Shown: in pieces, positions 1 to 6,346 of the stretch | Layout of the letters: each line of letters starts with the position of its first letter | How positions within the stretch are numbered: position 1 is the first letter of the stretch | Notes under the pieces: model-generated | Databases searched by the model: none | What the model was told of the DNA's origin: nothing | The model's input: only the letters and a program-made list of their open reading frames with translations | Assembly: GCF_002005225.1 (NCBI RefSeq) | Contig: NZ_CP019724.1 | Coordinates: 6,831,001 to 6,895,000, forward strand | Reading direction: 5' to 3' | Source: Streptomyces pactum | GTDB taxonomy: Bacteria > Actinomycetota > Actinomycetes > Streptomycetales > Streptomycetaceae | Length of the DNA: 64,000 nucleotides | Made by a program: the position numbers and the translations under genes

Positions 1-1048
1 GCGGTACACCCAGCGCCACGTCAACCGGTTCTGCGAGGAGGGCCGTGCCGACCTCGTCGGCCAGTTCGCCGAGCACCTGCCGATGGGCGTGATGTGCCAC
101 CTCCTCGGCATGCCGGACGAGTACAACGACCGGATGGTGGAGGCCGCCCGCGACACGCTCAAGGGCACCGAGACGGCGATCGCCAGCCACGCCTACGTCA
201 TGGACGCCCTGGACCGCCTCACCACCGCCCGCCGGGCCAAGCCCGAGGACGACATCGCCGGGCGCCTGGTCACCCACGCGGCCGGGCTCACCGACGACGA
301 GGTGAGGGAGCACCTGCGGGTGGTCCTCCTGGCCGCCTACGAAGCGACCGTCAACCTCATCAGCAACGTGCTGCGCGTGGTGCTCACCGACCCGGGCTTC
401 CGCGCCCAGCTCAGCGGCGGCCAGATGACGGTGCCCGAGGCGGTCGAGCAGTCCCTGTGGGACGAGCCGCCGTTCAGCACCGTCTTCGCCTACTTCGCCA
501 AGCAGGAGACGGAACTGGGCGGCCAGCGCATCCGCGCGGGCGACGGGCTGCTGCTGGGTATCGCGCCGGGCAACGTCGACCCGCGCATCCGGCCCGATCT
601 GGCCGCGAGCATGCAGGGCAACCGCGCCCACCTCGCCTTCGGCGGCGGCCCGCACGAATGCCCCGGCCAGGACATCGGGCGTGCCATCGCCGACGCCGGG
701 ATCGACGCGCTGCTGATGCGGCTGCCGGACGTCCAGCTCGCCTGCGACGAGGACGAGCTGCGGTGGCGGTCGTCGATCGCGTCACGGCACCTGGTGGAGC
801 TGCCGGTGCGGTTCGAGCCCAAGGCGCAGCAGGACATCAGGCAGCAGCCGAGCCACGCCCCGGCCTCGGCGCAGCGCACCGCCTGGCACGTCGGCATCCC
901 GCGACCGGAGAGCCGGCCCGCGCCACAGGTCCCGCCGTACCCGCCGGAGCCGGTGTCGGTGTCGGCCGCGCAGCCCCAGCCGGTGCCCGAGCAGCCGCGT
1001 CCCCGCGGCGCCTGGCAGCGCTTCCTGCTCTGGTGGCGCGGCTACTGA
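1..1048 (+). CDS. Cytochrome P450, CYP157-like, 5' truncated by window edge
   Basis: The frame is open from base 2, so the true start lies outside the window and about 348 residues are visible. The haem-binding loop FGGGPHECPG with its ligand cysteine is at bases 640-670. The I-helix has AAYEAT. The K-helix, where nearly all P450s have ExxR, reads EQSLW (bases 446-460). That motif is known from the CYP157 family of Streptomyces, in which the Glu and Arg are lost. A proline-rich tail of about 75 residues, ending WQRFLLWWRGY, follows the P450 domain. CYP157 genes usually lie beside a conservon (sensor, roadblock, DUF742, GTPase) and a second P450, but that part would be upstream of the window. 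The substrate is unknown. The stop overlaps the convergent pseudouridine synthase by 7 nt. Confidence 0.9.
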   Translation, partial: RYTQRHVNRFCEEGRADLVGQFAEHLPMGVMCHLLGMPDEYNDRMVEAARDTLKGTETAIASHAYVMDALDRLTTARRAKPEDDIAGRLVTHAAGLTDDEVREHLRVVLLAAYEATVNLISNVLRVVLTDPGFRAQLSGGQMTVPEAVEQSLWDEPPFSTVFAYFAKQETELGGQRIRAGDGLLLGIAPGNVDPRIRPDLAASMQGNRAHLAFGGGPHECPGQDIGRAIADAGIDALLMRLPDVQLACDEDELRWRSSIASRHLVELPVRFEPKAQQDIRQQPSHAPASAQRTAWHVGIPRPESRPAPQVPPYPPEPVSVSAAQPQPVPEQPRPRGAWQRFLLWWRGY

Positions 1049-2007
1049 CGGCCGGCCCACTCCTCGTACGCCGTCCAGGCCTGCAGGGACCGTCCGCTGC
1101 GGAAGCGGTGCTCCCGCCCCGTGACCGGATCGGTGAACCCCAGCTCCCGCGCCAGCAGTTGCAGCGGGCGCCGGAAGTCGCCGGCCGGCACGGGGGCGGC
1201 CACCTCGGGGTAGAGGGGGTCGCCCAGGATCGGCACGCCGAGCGCGCTCATGTGGACGCGCAACTGGTGGGTCTGCCCGGTGCCGGGCACCAGCCGGTAC
1301 CGGCCCAGTCCGAGGCCGGTGCCCGGCCGGTGCCCGATCAGCTCGACACGGCTCACGGCGTTCGGCTCGCCCCCGACCTCCCGGGCGGCCGGCACCCCGC
1401 GCTCCTTGAGGATCCGGCTGCGTACGGTCCGGGGGAGGCCGAGCGCGGGATCACAGGGGGCCACGGCCTCGTACTCCTTGCGGACCAGCCGGTCGCGGAA
1501 CAGGCCCTGGTACGCGCCGCGCTCCTCAGGGCGCACCGTGAACAGGAGCAGTCCGGCGGTGAGCCGGTCCAGGCGGTGCGCGGCGCCGAGCGCCGGGACG
1601 CCCAGCTCCCGGCGGAGCCGGGCGAGCGCGGTCTCGGTGACGTGGCCGCCGCGCGGGGTGGTGGCCAGGAAGTGCGGCTTGTCGGCGACGACGATGTGCT
1701 CGTCGCGGTACACGACCTCCAGCGGGAAGGGCACGGGTACCTCGGCGGGCAGGTCGCGGTGGAACCACACGAACATCCCGGGCTCGTACGGCGCGTCCCC
1801 CGGCACCGCACGCCCGTCCGCCCCCACGAACCGCCCCGTGTCGAACATGCCGTCGACGACGCCGGCCCCCGCACCGGACAGCCGCTCCGCCAGGTGTTCG
1901 CGCACCGTGGACCACGGCCCCCCGGCCACGGGCAGCCGCACCCGCACCGCGTCGATGCCGTCGCGCTGCGGGAGGGGTGAGGGTGGGGGAGGGGTACGGC
2001 GTCTCAT
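1042..2007 (-). CDS. RluA-family RNA pseudouridine synthase
   Basis: The 321-residue product has the RluA-type catalytic loop AAHRLDRLTAGLLLF near the middle, with the aspartate of HRLDR as the expected nucleophile. A later segment, GRYRLVPGTGQTHQLRVHMS, matches the conserved C-terminal motif of the family. Enzymes of this family turn uridine into pseudouridine in 23S rRNA or tRNA; which site this one modifies cannot be told from sequence. The ATG at 2007 is the outermost start and gives a proline-rich lead of about 10 residues. The gene is convergent with the P450 and divergent from the acetyltransferase, so it is probably transcribed alone. Confidence 0.9.
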   Translation of the reverse strand: MRRRTPPPPSPLPQRDGIDAVRVRLPVAGGPWSTVREHLAERLSGAGAGVVDGMFDTGRFVGADGRAVPGDAPYEPGMFVWFHRDLPAEVPVPFPLEVVYRDEHIVVADKPHFLATTPRGGHVTETALARLRRELGVPALGAAHRLDRLTAGLLLFTVRPEERGAYQGLFRDRLVRKEYEAVAPCDPALGLPRTVRSRILKERGVPAAREVGGEPNAVSRVELIGHRPGTGLGLGRYRLVPGTGQTHQLRVHMSALGVPILGDPLYPEVAAPVPAGDFRRPLQLLARELGFTDPVTGREHRFRSGRSLQAWTAYEEWAGRQ

Positions 2008-2087
2008 CGCCTGCCAGCGTACGAGGCGGCGGCGGGCGCCGGAAAACGGGTGGGCCGCGGCCCGGCCGCGTTGGCAGGATGCGGCAC

Positions 2088-2669
2088 ATGCCCTATCTGA
2101 CGCGCCCGGTCCTTCCCGCAGGCTCCCTCTCCCGTACCCCGCAGCCCACGATCCCCACGGGCGACGGGTTGGTGCTGCGCCCGTGGCGCACCGAGGACGC
2201 GCCCGCCGTGCACGCGGCCTTCCAGGACCCGGTGATGCACCAGTGGCACATCCGGGCCGCCGACTCCGAGGAGGAGGTGCGCGGCTGGATCGCCGAGTGG
2301 CAGCAGGGCTGGGCCGGGGAGCGGAACATCCAGTGGGCCGTCGCCGACGCGGCCGACGACCGGCTCCTCGGCCGGGTCGCCCTCCGTGAGGTCCTGCTCG
2401 GCGACGGGGTGGCCGAGGTCGCCTACTGGACCGCGGCGGCGGCCCGCGGTCGTGGCGTCGCCGCCCGGGCCACCGACACGATCGCCCGCTGGGCCCTGGA
2501 CGAGATCGGCTTCCAGCGCCTGGAACTCACCCACGCCGTCGCCAACGAGGCCTCCTGCCGGGTCGCCCGCAAGACCCGCTTCGCCCTGGAGGGCACCAAG
2601 CGCAGCGCCCTGCTCCACTCCGACGGCTGGCACGACATGCACCTGCACGCACGGGTACGCGGCGACTGA
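2088..2669 (+). CDS. GNAT-family N-acetyltransferase
   Basis: The product is 193 residues. The family acetyl-CoA binding signature is visible as VAYWTAAAARGRGVAARAT followed by a helix and RLELTHAVANEASCRVARK, the RimJ/RimL-like layout in which small molecules or protein N-termini are acetylated. The substrate is not predictable. Two in-frame ATGs lie at 2079 and 2088. The purine-rich GGCAGG at 2073-2078 touches the first but sits 9 nt before the second, so 2088 is preferred. The frame is open further upstream, but that part overlaps the divergent pseudouridine synthase. Confidence 0.88.
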   Translation: MPYLTRPVLPAGSLSRTPQPTIPTGDGLVLRPWRTEDAPAVHAAFQDPVMHQWHIRAADSEEEVRGWIAEWQQGWAGERNIQWAVADAADDRLLGRVALREVLLGDGVAEVAYWTAAAARGRGVAARATDTIARWALDEIGFQRLELTHAVANEASCRVARKTRFALEGTKRSALLHSDGWHDMHLHARVRGD

Positions 2670-2913
2670 GGCGCGGCCTCGACGGCCGGCGTTGTGCGGT
2701 GCGCCATCGCGCCACGGAGCCCGCGCAGTGCCCCGCGCGCGGTACGCGTGAGATGCCGGCCCGGCCCCTGGGGCCGCGCACGCCGGGCGGGCGATGTGGC
2801 GGGGCTGGTGGCCGCGCGGTGCCAGTCCCGTGTGCGGAGGTGCCCGGTGGGGTGCGCACTGTGTGGCCGGCCGTGTGCGGGCCGATACGGGCGCGTGGGC
2901 GCGTGCCGGCGCG
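2670..2913. other. GC-rich intergenic stretch with no supported gene
   Basis: This is the first part of a 417-nt gap between the acetyltransferase and the siderophore-interacting protein gene. Open frames cross it on both strands, but none has a recognisable domain, start signal or codon pattern of its own. The second part of the gap is the tandem repeat listed next. Confidence 0.5.
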
Positions 2914-3102
2914 GCTCGCTACGCGGCTGGCGCGGCCCGTCACGTGGTCGGCCGGGCTCGTTACGCGGTCGGCCAGGCTTGTCACGTGGCCGACCAGGCT
3001 CACTACGCGGTCGGCCAGGCTCGTTACGTGGTCGGCGGGGCCCGTCACTTGGCTGGTGCGGCCCGCTTCGCGGCTGGCGAGGCTCGCTACGCGGCCGGGG
3101 CG
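2914..3102. repeat. Nine degenerate copies of a 21-bp tandem repeat
   Basis: Nine consecutive 21-nt units run from 2914 to 3102. The consensus is close to GCTCGTTACGCGGTCGGCCAG, and units alternate between TAC-GCG and CAC-GTG cores. The length is exactly 21 in every copy, so each frame stays open and would encode heptapeptide repeats (ARYAVGQ-like on the plus strand). The last copy overlaps the stop codon of the minus-strand siderophore-interacting protein gene at 3087-3089. The array is either a non-coding repeat or the remnant of a heptad-repeat coding segment. Confidence 0.8.
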
Positions 3103-3932
3103 GTGTCCTCCTGTTCCGCCTCGATGCGCGCGTTCCACTCCCGCTTCGACGCCTGCCAGCCGTCCTCGTTGTGGCCCAGGCGCCAGTACCCGGAGATGGA
3201 GAGGTCCTCGCGGGGGATCTCGCGCTCCACCCGGAGGAGCCTGCGCAGTTCCTTCACGCAGGCCGCCTCGCCGTGCACGAAGGCGTGCACCCGGCCGTCG
3301 GGGAAGTCCAGGCCCCGTACGGCCTCGACCAGGGCCCGGCCCACCGGCCGGTCGCCACGGTGCAGCCAGACGACCTCCACGTCGGAGTCGATCTTCTGCT
3401 CCTCCTGGGGGCCGTCGACCTCGACGAAGGCGAAGGCGCGGGCGCCGTCGGGCAGGGCCTCCAGGGACCGCGCGATCGCGGGCAGCGCGCTCTCGTCACC
3501 GGCGAGCAGGTGCCAGTCGGCGGCGGGGTCCGGGGCGTAGGCGCCGCCGGGGCCCATGAAGCGGACGGTCTCGCCCGGCTGGACGCGCTTGGCCCAGGGG
3601 CCGGCCAGGCCCTCGTCCCCGTGGATGACGAAGTCCAGGGTCAGCTCGCGCAGCTCGGCGTCCCAGTGGCGCACCGTGTACGTCCGGGTCACCGGCCACT
3701 GGTCGCGGGGGAACTCCTCGCGAATCCGTTCCATGTCGAAGGGCTCCGGGTAGGTCACGCCCTCGGCGGGGAACAGCAGCTTCACGTAGTGGTCGGTGCA
3801 GGTCTGCGCCGGCAGCCCGGCGAGTTCCTCGCCGCCGAGCACCACGCGCTGCATGTGCGGGGTCAGCCGCTCGGTGCGGACGACCTGTGCGGTGCGCGGC
3901 TTGCGTGGCGTGCGTCCCGGACGGTCTGCCAT
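3087..3932 (-). CDS. Siderophore-interacting protein, FAD-dependent ferric-siderophore reductase
   Basis: The 281-residue product is of the ViuB/SIP type, which reduces imported ferric siderophores in the cytoplasm to release iron. The N-terminal flavin-binding barrel carries VTRTYTVRHWD, the family R-x-Y-T flavin motif, followed by FVIHGDEGLAGPWA. The C-terminal nucleotide-binding half has HLLAGDESALPAIARSLEAL and FVHGEAACVKELRRLL. An iron-box palindrome lies 38 nt upstream of the ATG, so the gene should be repressed by a DmdR/IdeR-type regulator when iron is plentiful. No siderophore biosynthesis or uptake gene adjoins it. Confidence 0.92.
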   Translation of the reverse strand: MADRPGRTPRKPRTAQVVRTERLTPHMQRVVLGGEELAGLPAQTCTDHYVKLLFPAEGVTYPEPFDMERIREEFPRDQWPVTRTYTVRHWDAELRELTLDFVIHGDEGLAGPWAKRVQPGETVRFMGPGGAYAPDPAADWHLLAGDESALPAIARSLEALPDGARAFAFVEVDGPQEEQKIDSDVEVVWLHRGDRPVGRALVEAVRGLDFPDGRVHAFVHGEAACVKELRRLLRVEREIPREDLSISGYWRLGHNEDGWQASKREWNARIEAEQEDTAPAA

Positions 3933-3969
3933 GACGGCCTCCCTGCTCCCTACGTGAGGGTTACCTGAC

Positions 3970-3988
3970 TTAGGTTTACCTAAGTTAG
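3970..3988 (-). promoter_or_regulatory. Iron box (DmdR/IdeR-type operator)
   Basis: The plus-strand sequence TTAGGTTTACCTAAGTTAG contains the dyad CTTAGG-TTTA-CCTAAG when read from 3969. Read on the minus strand, it matches the 19-bp Streptomyces iron box in most positions, including the final ACCTAA. It lies immediately upstream of the siderophore-interacting protein gene, where a repressor would block the promoter. Confidence 0.85.
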
Positions 3989-4125
3989 CATCCCCGCCCC
4001 ACTTGTCACGTCATGGAGGGGGCTCCGTGACGTGACCGCGCGCAGAGTACGACTTCCCCTCGTCACGTCTGCGATGCACCGCGCGGGCTTTGCCTGCCCG
4101 GGGCGCGGGGCGCGGGGCGCGGGGG

Positions 4126-5058
4126 TCAGGTGGTGAGTGTCGTCAGCAGTCGCTCCAGGGATCCGCCCAGACCCCAGCGGGCCGCCAGTGCGTCCAGCGC
4201 CGCGGCGTCTCGCGGAGCGCGCGGCAGCGTGGTGCCGACGTCCGGCAGCGGGACGTCGTCGGCGACCCGGACGACCTTCGGGGCGACCGCGAGGTACGGC
4301 CGGGCCTCGGTCAGCCGCTTGCGCTGCGAGGGCGTGAGCTTCGCCCTCGGGTCGTCGACGGCCGCCTGGATCCCGGCCAGGTCCCCGAACTCGGCCAGCA
4401 GCTTGGCCGCCGTCTTCTCGCCGATGCCCGCGACGCCCGGCAGGCCGTCGCTCGGGTCGCCCCGCAGCAGCGCCAGATCGGCGTACCCGCGGCCGTCGAC
4501 GCCGTACTTCTCGCGCAGCGTCGCCTCGTCGGTGAGGGCGAGCGTGCCGACGCCCTTGATCGGGTACAGCACGCGCACGCCGCGGGCGTCGTCGACGAGC
4601 TGGTAGAGGTCCCGGTCGCCGGTGACGATGTCGACCGGGCCCGTCGCCCGCGCCGTGTACGTGCCGATGACGTCGTCCGCCTCGTACCCGGCCACGCCGA
4701 CGCGGGCGATGCCGAGCGCGTCGAGGACGGCCTCGATGACCGGCACCTGCGGGGAGAGCGTGTCCGGCACCTCCTCGGTGTCCGGGCCCGCCGGGCGCTC
4801 CTCGGCGACGCGGTGCGCCTTGTAGGAGGGGATCAGCTCCACCCGCCAGTGCGGGCGCCAGTCGGCGTCCATACAGGCGACCAGGTGGTCGGGCCGGTGG
4901 TCCTTCACCAGGCGGTCGATGAAGTCGAGGAGTCCGCGCACGGCGTTCACCGGCGTGCCGTCGGGGGCCTTCACGGAGTCCGGTACGCCGAAGTAGGCGC
5001 GGAAGTAGAGGGAGGCGGTGTCGAGAAGCATCAGTCGTCCGGTCACGCCTCGCATCAT
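4126..5058 (-). CDS. Stand-alone 5'-3' exonuclease (FEN / Pol I N-terminal domain type)
   Basis: The product, about 310 residues, is the size of the 5'-nuclease domain of DNA polymerase I but has no polymerase part. The metal-binding acidic residues are in LLDTASLYFRAYF, ACMDADWRPHWR, SYKAHR, YEADDVIGTY and TGDRDLYQLV, in family order. The helix-hairpin-helix segment GDPSDGLPGVAGIGEKTAAK follows. Such enzymes remove RNA primers and flaps during repair and lagging-strand maturation. Starts at 5058 or 5055 (MM), or at the internal ATG of MLLDTAS, are all possible. Confidence 0.9.
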   Translation of the reverse strand: MMRGVTGRLMLLDTASLYFRAYFGVPDSVKAPDGTPVNAVRGLLDFIDRLVKDHRPDHLVACMDADWRPHWRVELIPSYKAHRVAEERPAGPDTEEVPDTLSPQVPVIEAVLDALGIARVGVAGYEADDVIGTYTARATGPVDIVTGDRDLYQLVDDARGVRVLYPIKGVGTLALTDEATLREKYGVDGRGYADLALLRGDPSDGLPGVAGIGEKTAAKLLAEFGDLAGIQAAVDDPRAKLTPSQRKRLTEARPYLAVAPKVVRVADDVPLPDVGTTLPRAPRDAAALDALAARWGLGGSLERLLTTLTT

Positions 5059-5188
5059 GCCGCAGGCCGTGTGGCGAGGAGATGGAGGACGTGTGAACTA
5101 GGTCACTCATGTGTTTGGGTCGGGATGATCAGGGCAGGCGCGCAGCCGGGCCGAAGCTGGTTGATGCTTTCAACTGTTAGCGAGTCTT

Positions 5189-5213
5189 CGTATCAGCGAT
5201 TCCGTATCAGCGA
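5189..5213. repeat. 11-nt direct repeat upstream of the betaine transporter
   Basis: CGTATCAGCGA occurs at 5189-5199 and again at 5203-5213, about 1.3 helical turns apart, 40-65 nt before the GTG start of the transporter ATPase. This placement suits a regulator site in the promoter or leader, but no family can be named. A small hairpin (GTTGA/TCAAC) lies just before it. Confidence 0.4.
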
Positions 5214-5254
5214 GTACCACGCCCGGGCCCCTGTCCCCGATGCAAGAGGTAAGC

Positions 5255-6346
5255 GTGTCAGCCAGGCTAGAGGCCGAAAACCTGTACAAGGTCTTCGGCA
5301 AGAAACCGGACCAGGCAGTCGAGCGACTGCGCCAGGGAACCGAGCGGGAGGAGCTGCGCGCCGACGGCACCACGGCCGCCGTCATCGACGCGTCCTTCAC
5401 CGTGGAACCCGGCGAGATCTTCGTGGTCATGGGCCTGTCCGGGTCCGGCAAGTCCACGCTCCTGCGCATGCTCAACGGTCTGTCGGAGCCGACCGCCGGG
5501 CGTGTCCGCTTCGGGGGACAGGACCTGACCGAACTCAGCGACCGCGGACTGCGCGAGGTCCGCTCCAGGCAGATCAGCATGGTCTTCCAGCACTTCGCGC
5601 TCTTCCCGCACCGCAGCGTCCGTGACAACGCTGCCTACGGTCTCGAAGTGCAGGGCGTGCCCCGCGCCGAGCGCGAACGCCGCGCCGACGAGGCGCTCGC
5701 CCTGTGCGGCCTGGCCGGCTGGGAGAAGTCCTGGCCCGACGAGCTGTCCGGCGGTATGCAGCAGCGTGTGGGTCTCGCCCGCGCGCTCGCCACGGACGCC
5801 GACCTGCTGCTGATGGACGAGTCCTTCAGCGCCCTCGACCCGCTGATCCGCCGCGACATGCAGGATCAGTTGCTCGACCTGCAGAAGACCCTGAAGAAGA
5901 CCATCGTCTTCATCACCCACGACCTGAACGAGGCCATGCGCCTGGGCGACCGCATCGCCGTGATGCGCGACGGCCGGATCGTGCAGATAGGCACCGCACA
6001 GGACATCCTGATCCGCCCCGCCAACGAATACGTCGCCTCCTTCACCAAGGACGTCGACCGTTCGCGCGTGCTCACCACGAGCACCGTCATGGAGACGGAG
6101 CTGCGTGGCGACGAGGCCGACTGCGGCTGCGAGACCGCCACGCCCGACACGTCGTTCGCGGAGCTGTGCGCGATCAGCGCCCGCGTGTCCCACTCGGTGG
6201 CGGTGCTCGACGCCGACCGCCGGCTCGTCGGCGTCGTCCCGGCCCGGCGGCTCGTCGGCTTCCTCGGCGACGACGAGGACACGGTCCCCGGTGTCTGCGA
6301 CACCCCGCGGGACAAGGGCGGCGAGAAGGTGATGTCCCGTGCCTAG
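5255..6346 (+). CDS. Glycine betaine/proline ABC transporter ATP-binding protein (ProV/OpuAA type)
   Basis: The 363-residue ATPase drives osmoprotectant uptake. The Walker A motif is GLSGSGKST near residue 60, the signature is LSGGMQQR, Walker B is LLLMDESFSALD, and the switch histidine is in VFITHDLNEA. The C-terminal CBS-like segment contains SVAVLDADRRLVGVVPARR, typical of the ionic-strength sensor of OpuA-type ATPases. An N-terminal extension (VFGKKPDQAVERLRQG) before Walker A also fits ProV. GTG at 5255 is chosen because AAGAGG lies 5 nt upstream; the ATG at 5240 has no such signal. The permease fusion gene starts 8 nt before this stop, so the two are translationally coupled. Confidence 0.93.
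   Translation: MSARLEAENLYKVFGKKPDQAVERLRQGTEREELRADGTTAAVIDASFTVEPGEIFVVMGLSGSGKSTLLRMLNGLSEPTAGRVRFGGQDLTELSDRGLREVRSRQISMVFQHFALFPHRSVRDNAAYGLEVQGVPRAERERRADEALALCGLAGWEKSWPDELSGGMQQRVGLARALATDADLLLMDESFSALDPLIRRDMQDQLLDLQKTLKKTIVFITHDLNEAMRLGDRIAVMRDGRIVQIGTAQDILIRPANEYVASFTKDVDRSRVLTTSTVMETELRGDEADCGCETATPDTSFAELCAISARVSHSVAVLDADRRLVGVVPARRLVGFLGDDEDTVPGVCDTPRDKGGEKVMSRA

Noticed and set aside
3087..3932. A siderophore biosynthesis cluster around the iron-regulated reductase
   Set aside because: The neighbours are an acetyltransferase of general type and an exonuclease; no NRPS, NIS synthetase or uptake gene is present.
5059..5254. A riboswitch before the betaine transporter
   Set aside because: The consensus of the c-di-AMP (ydaO) class could not be recognised; only a short direct repeat and a small hairpin are visible.
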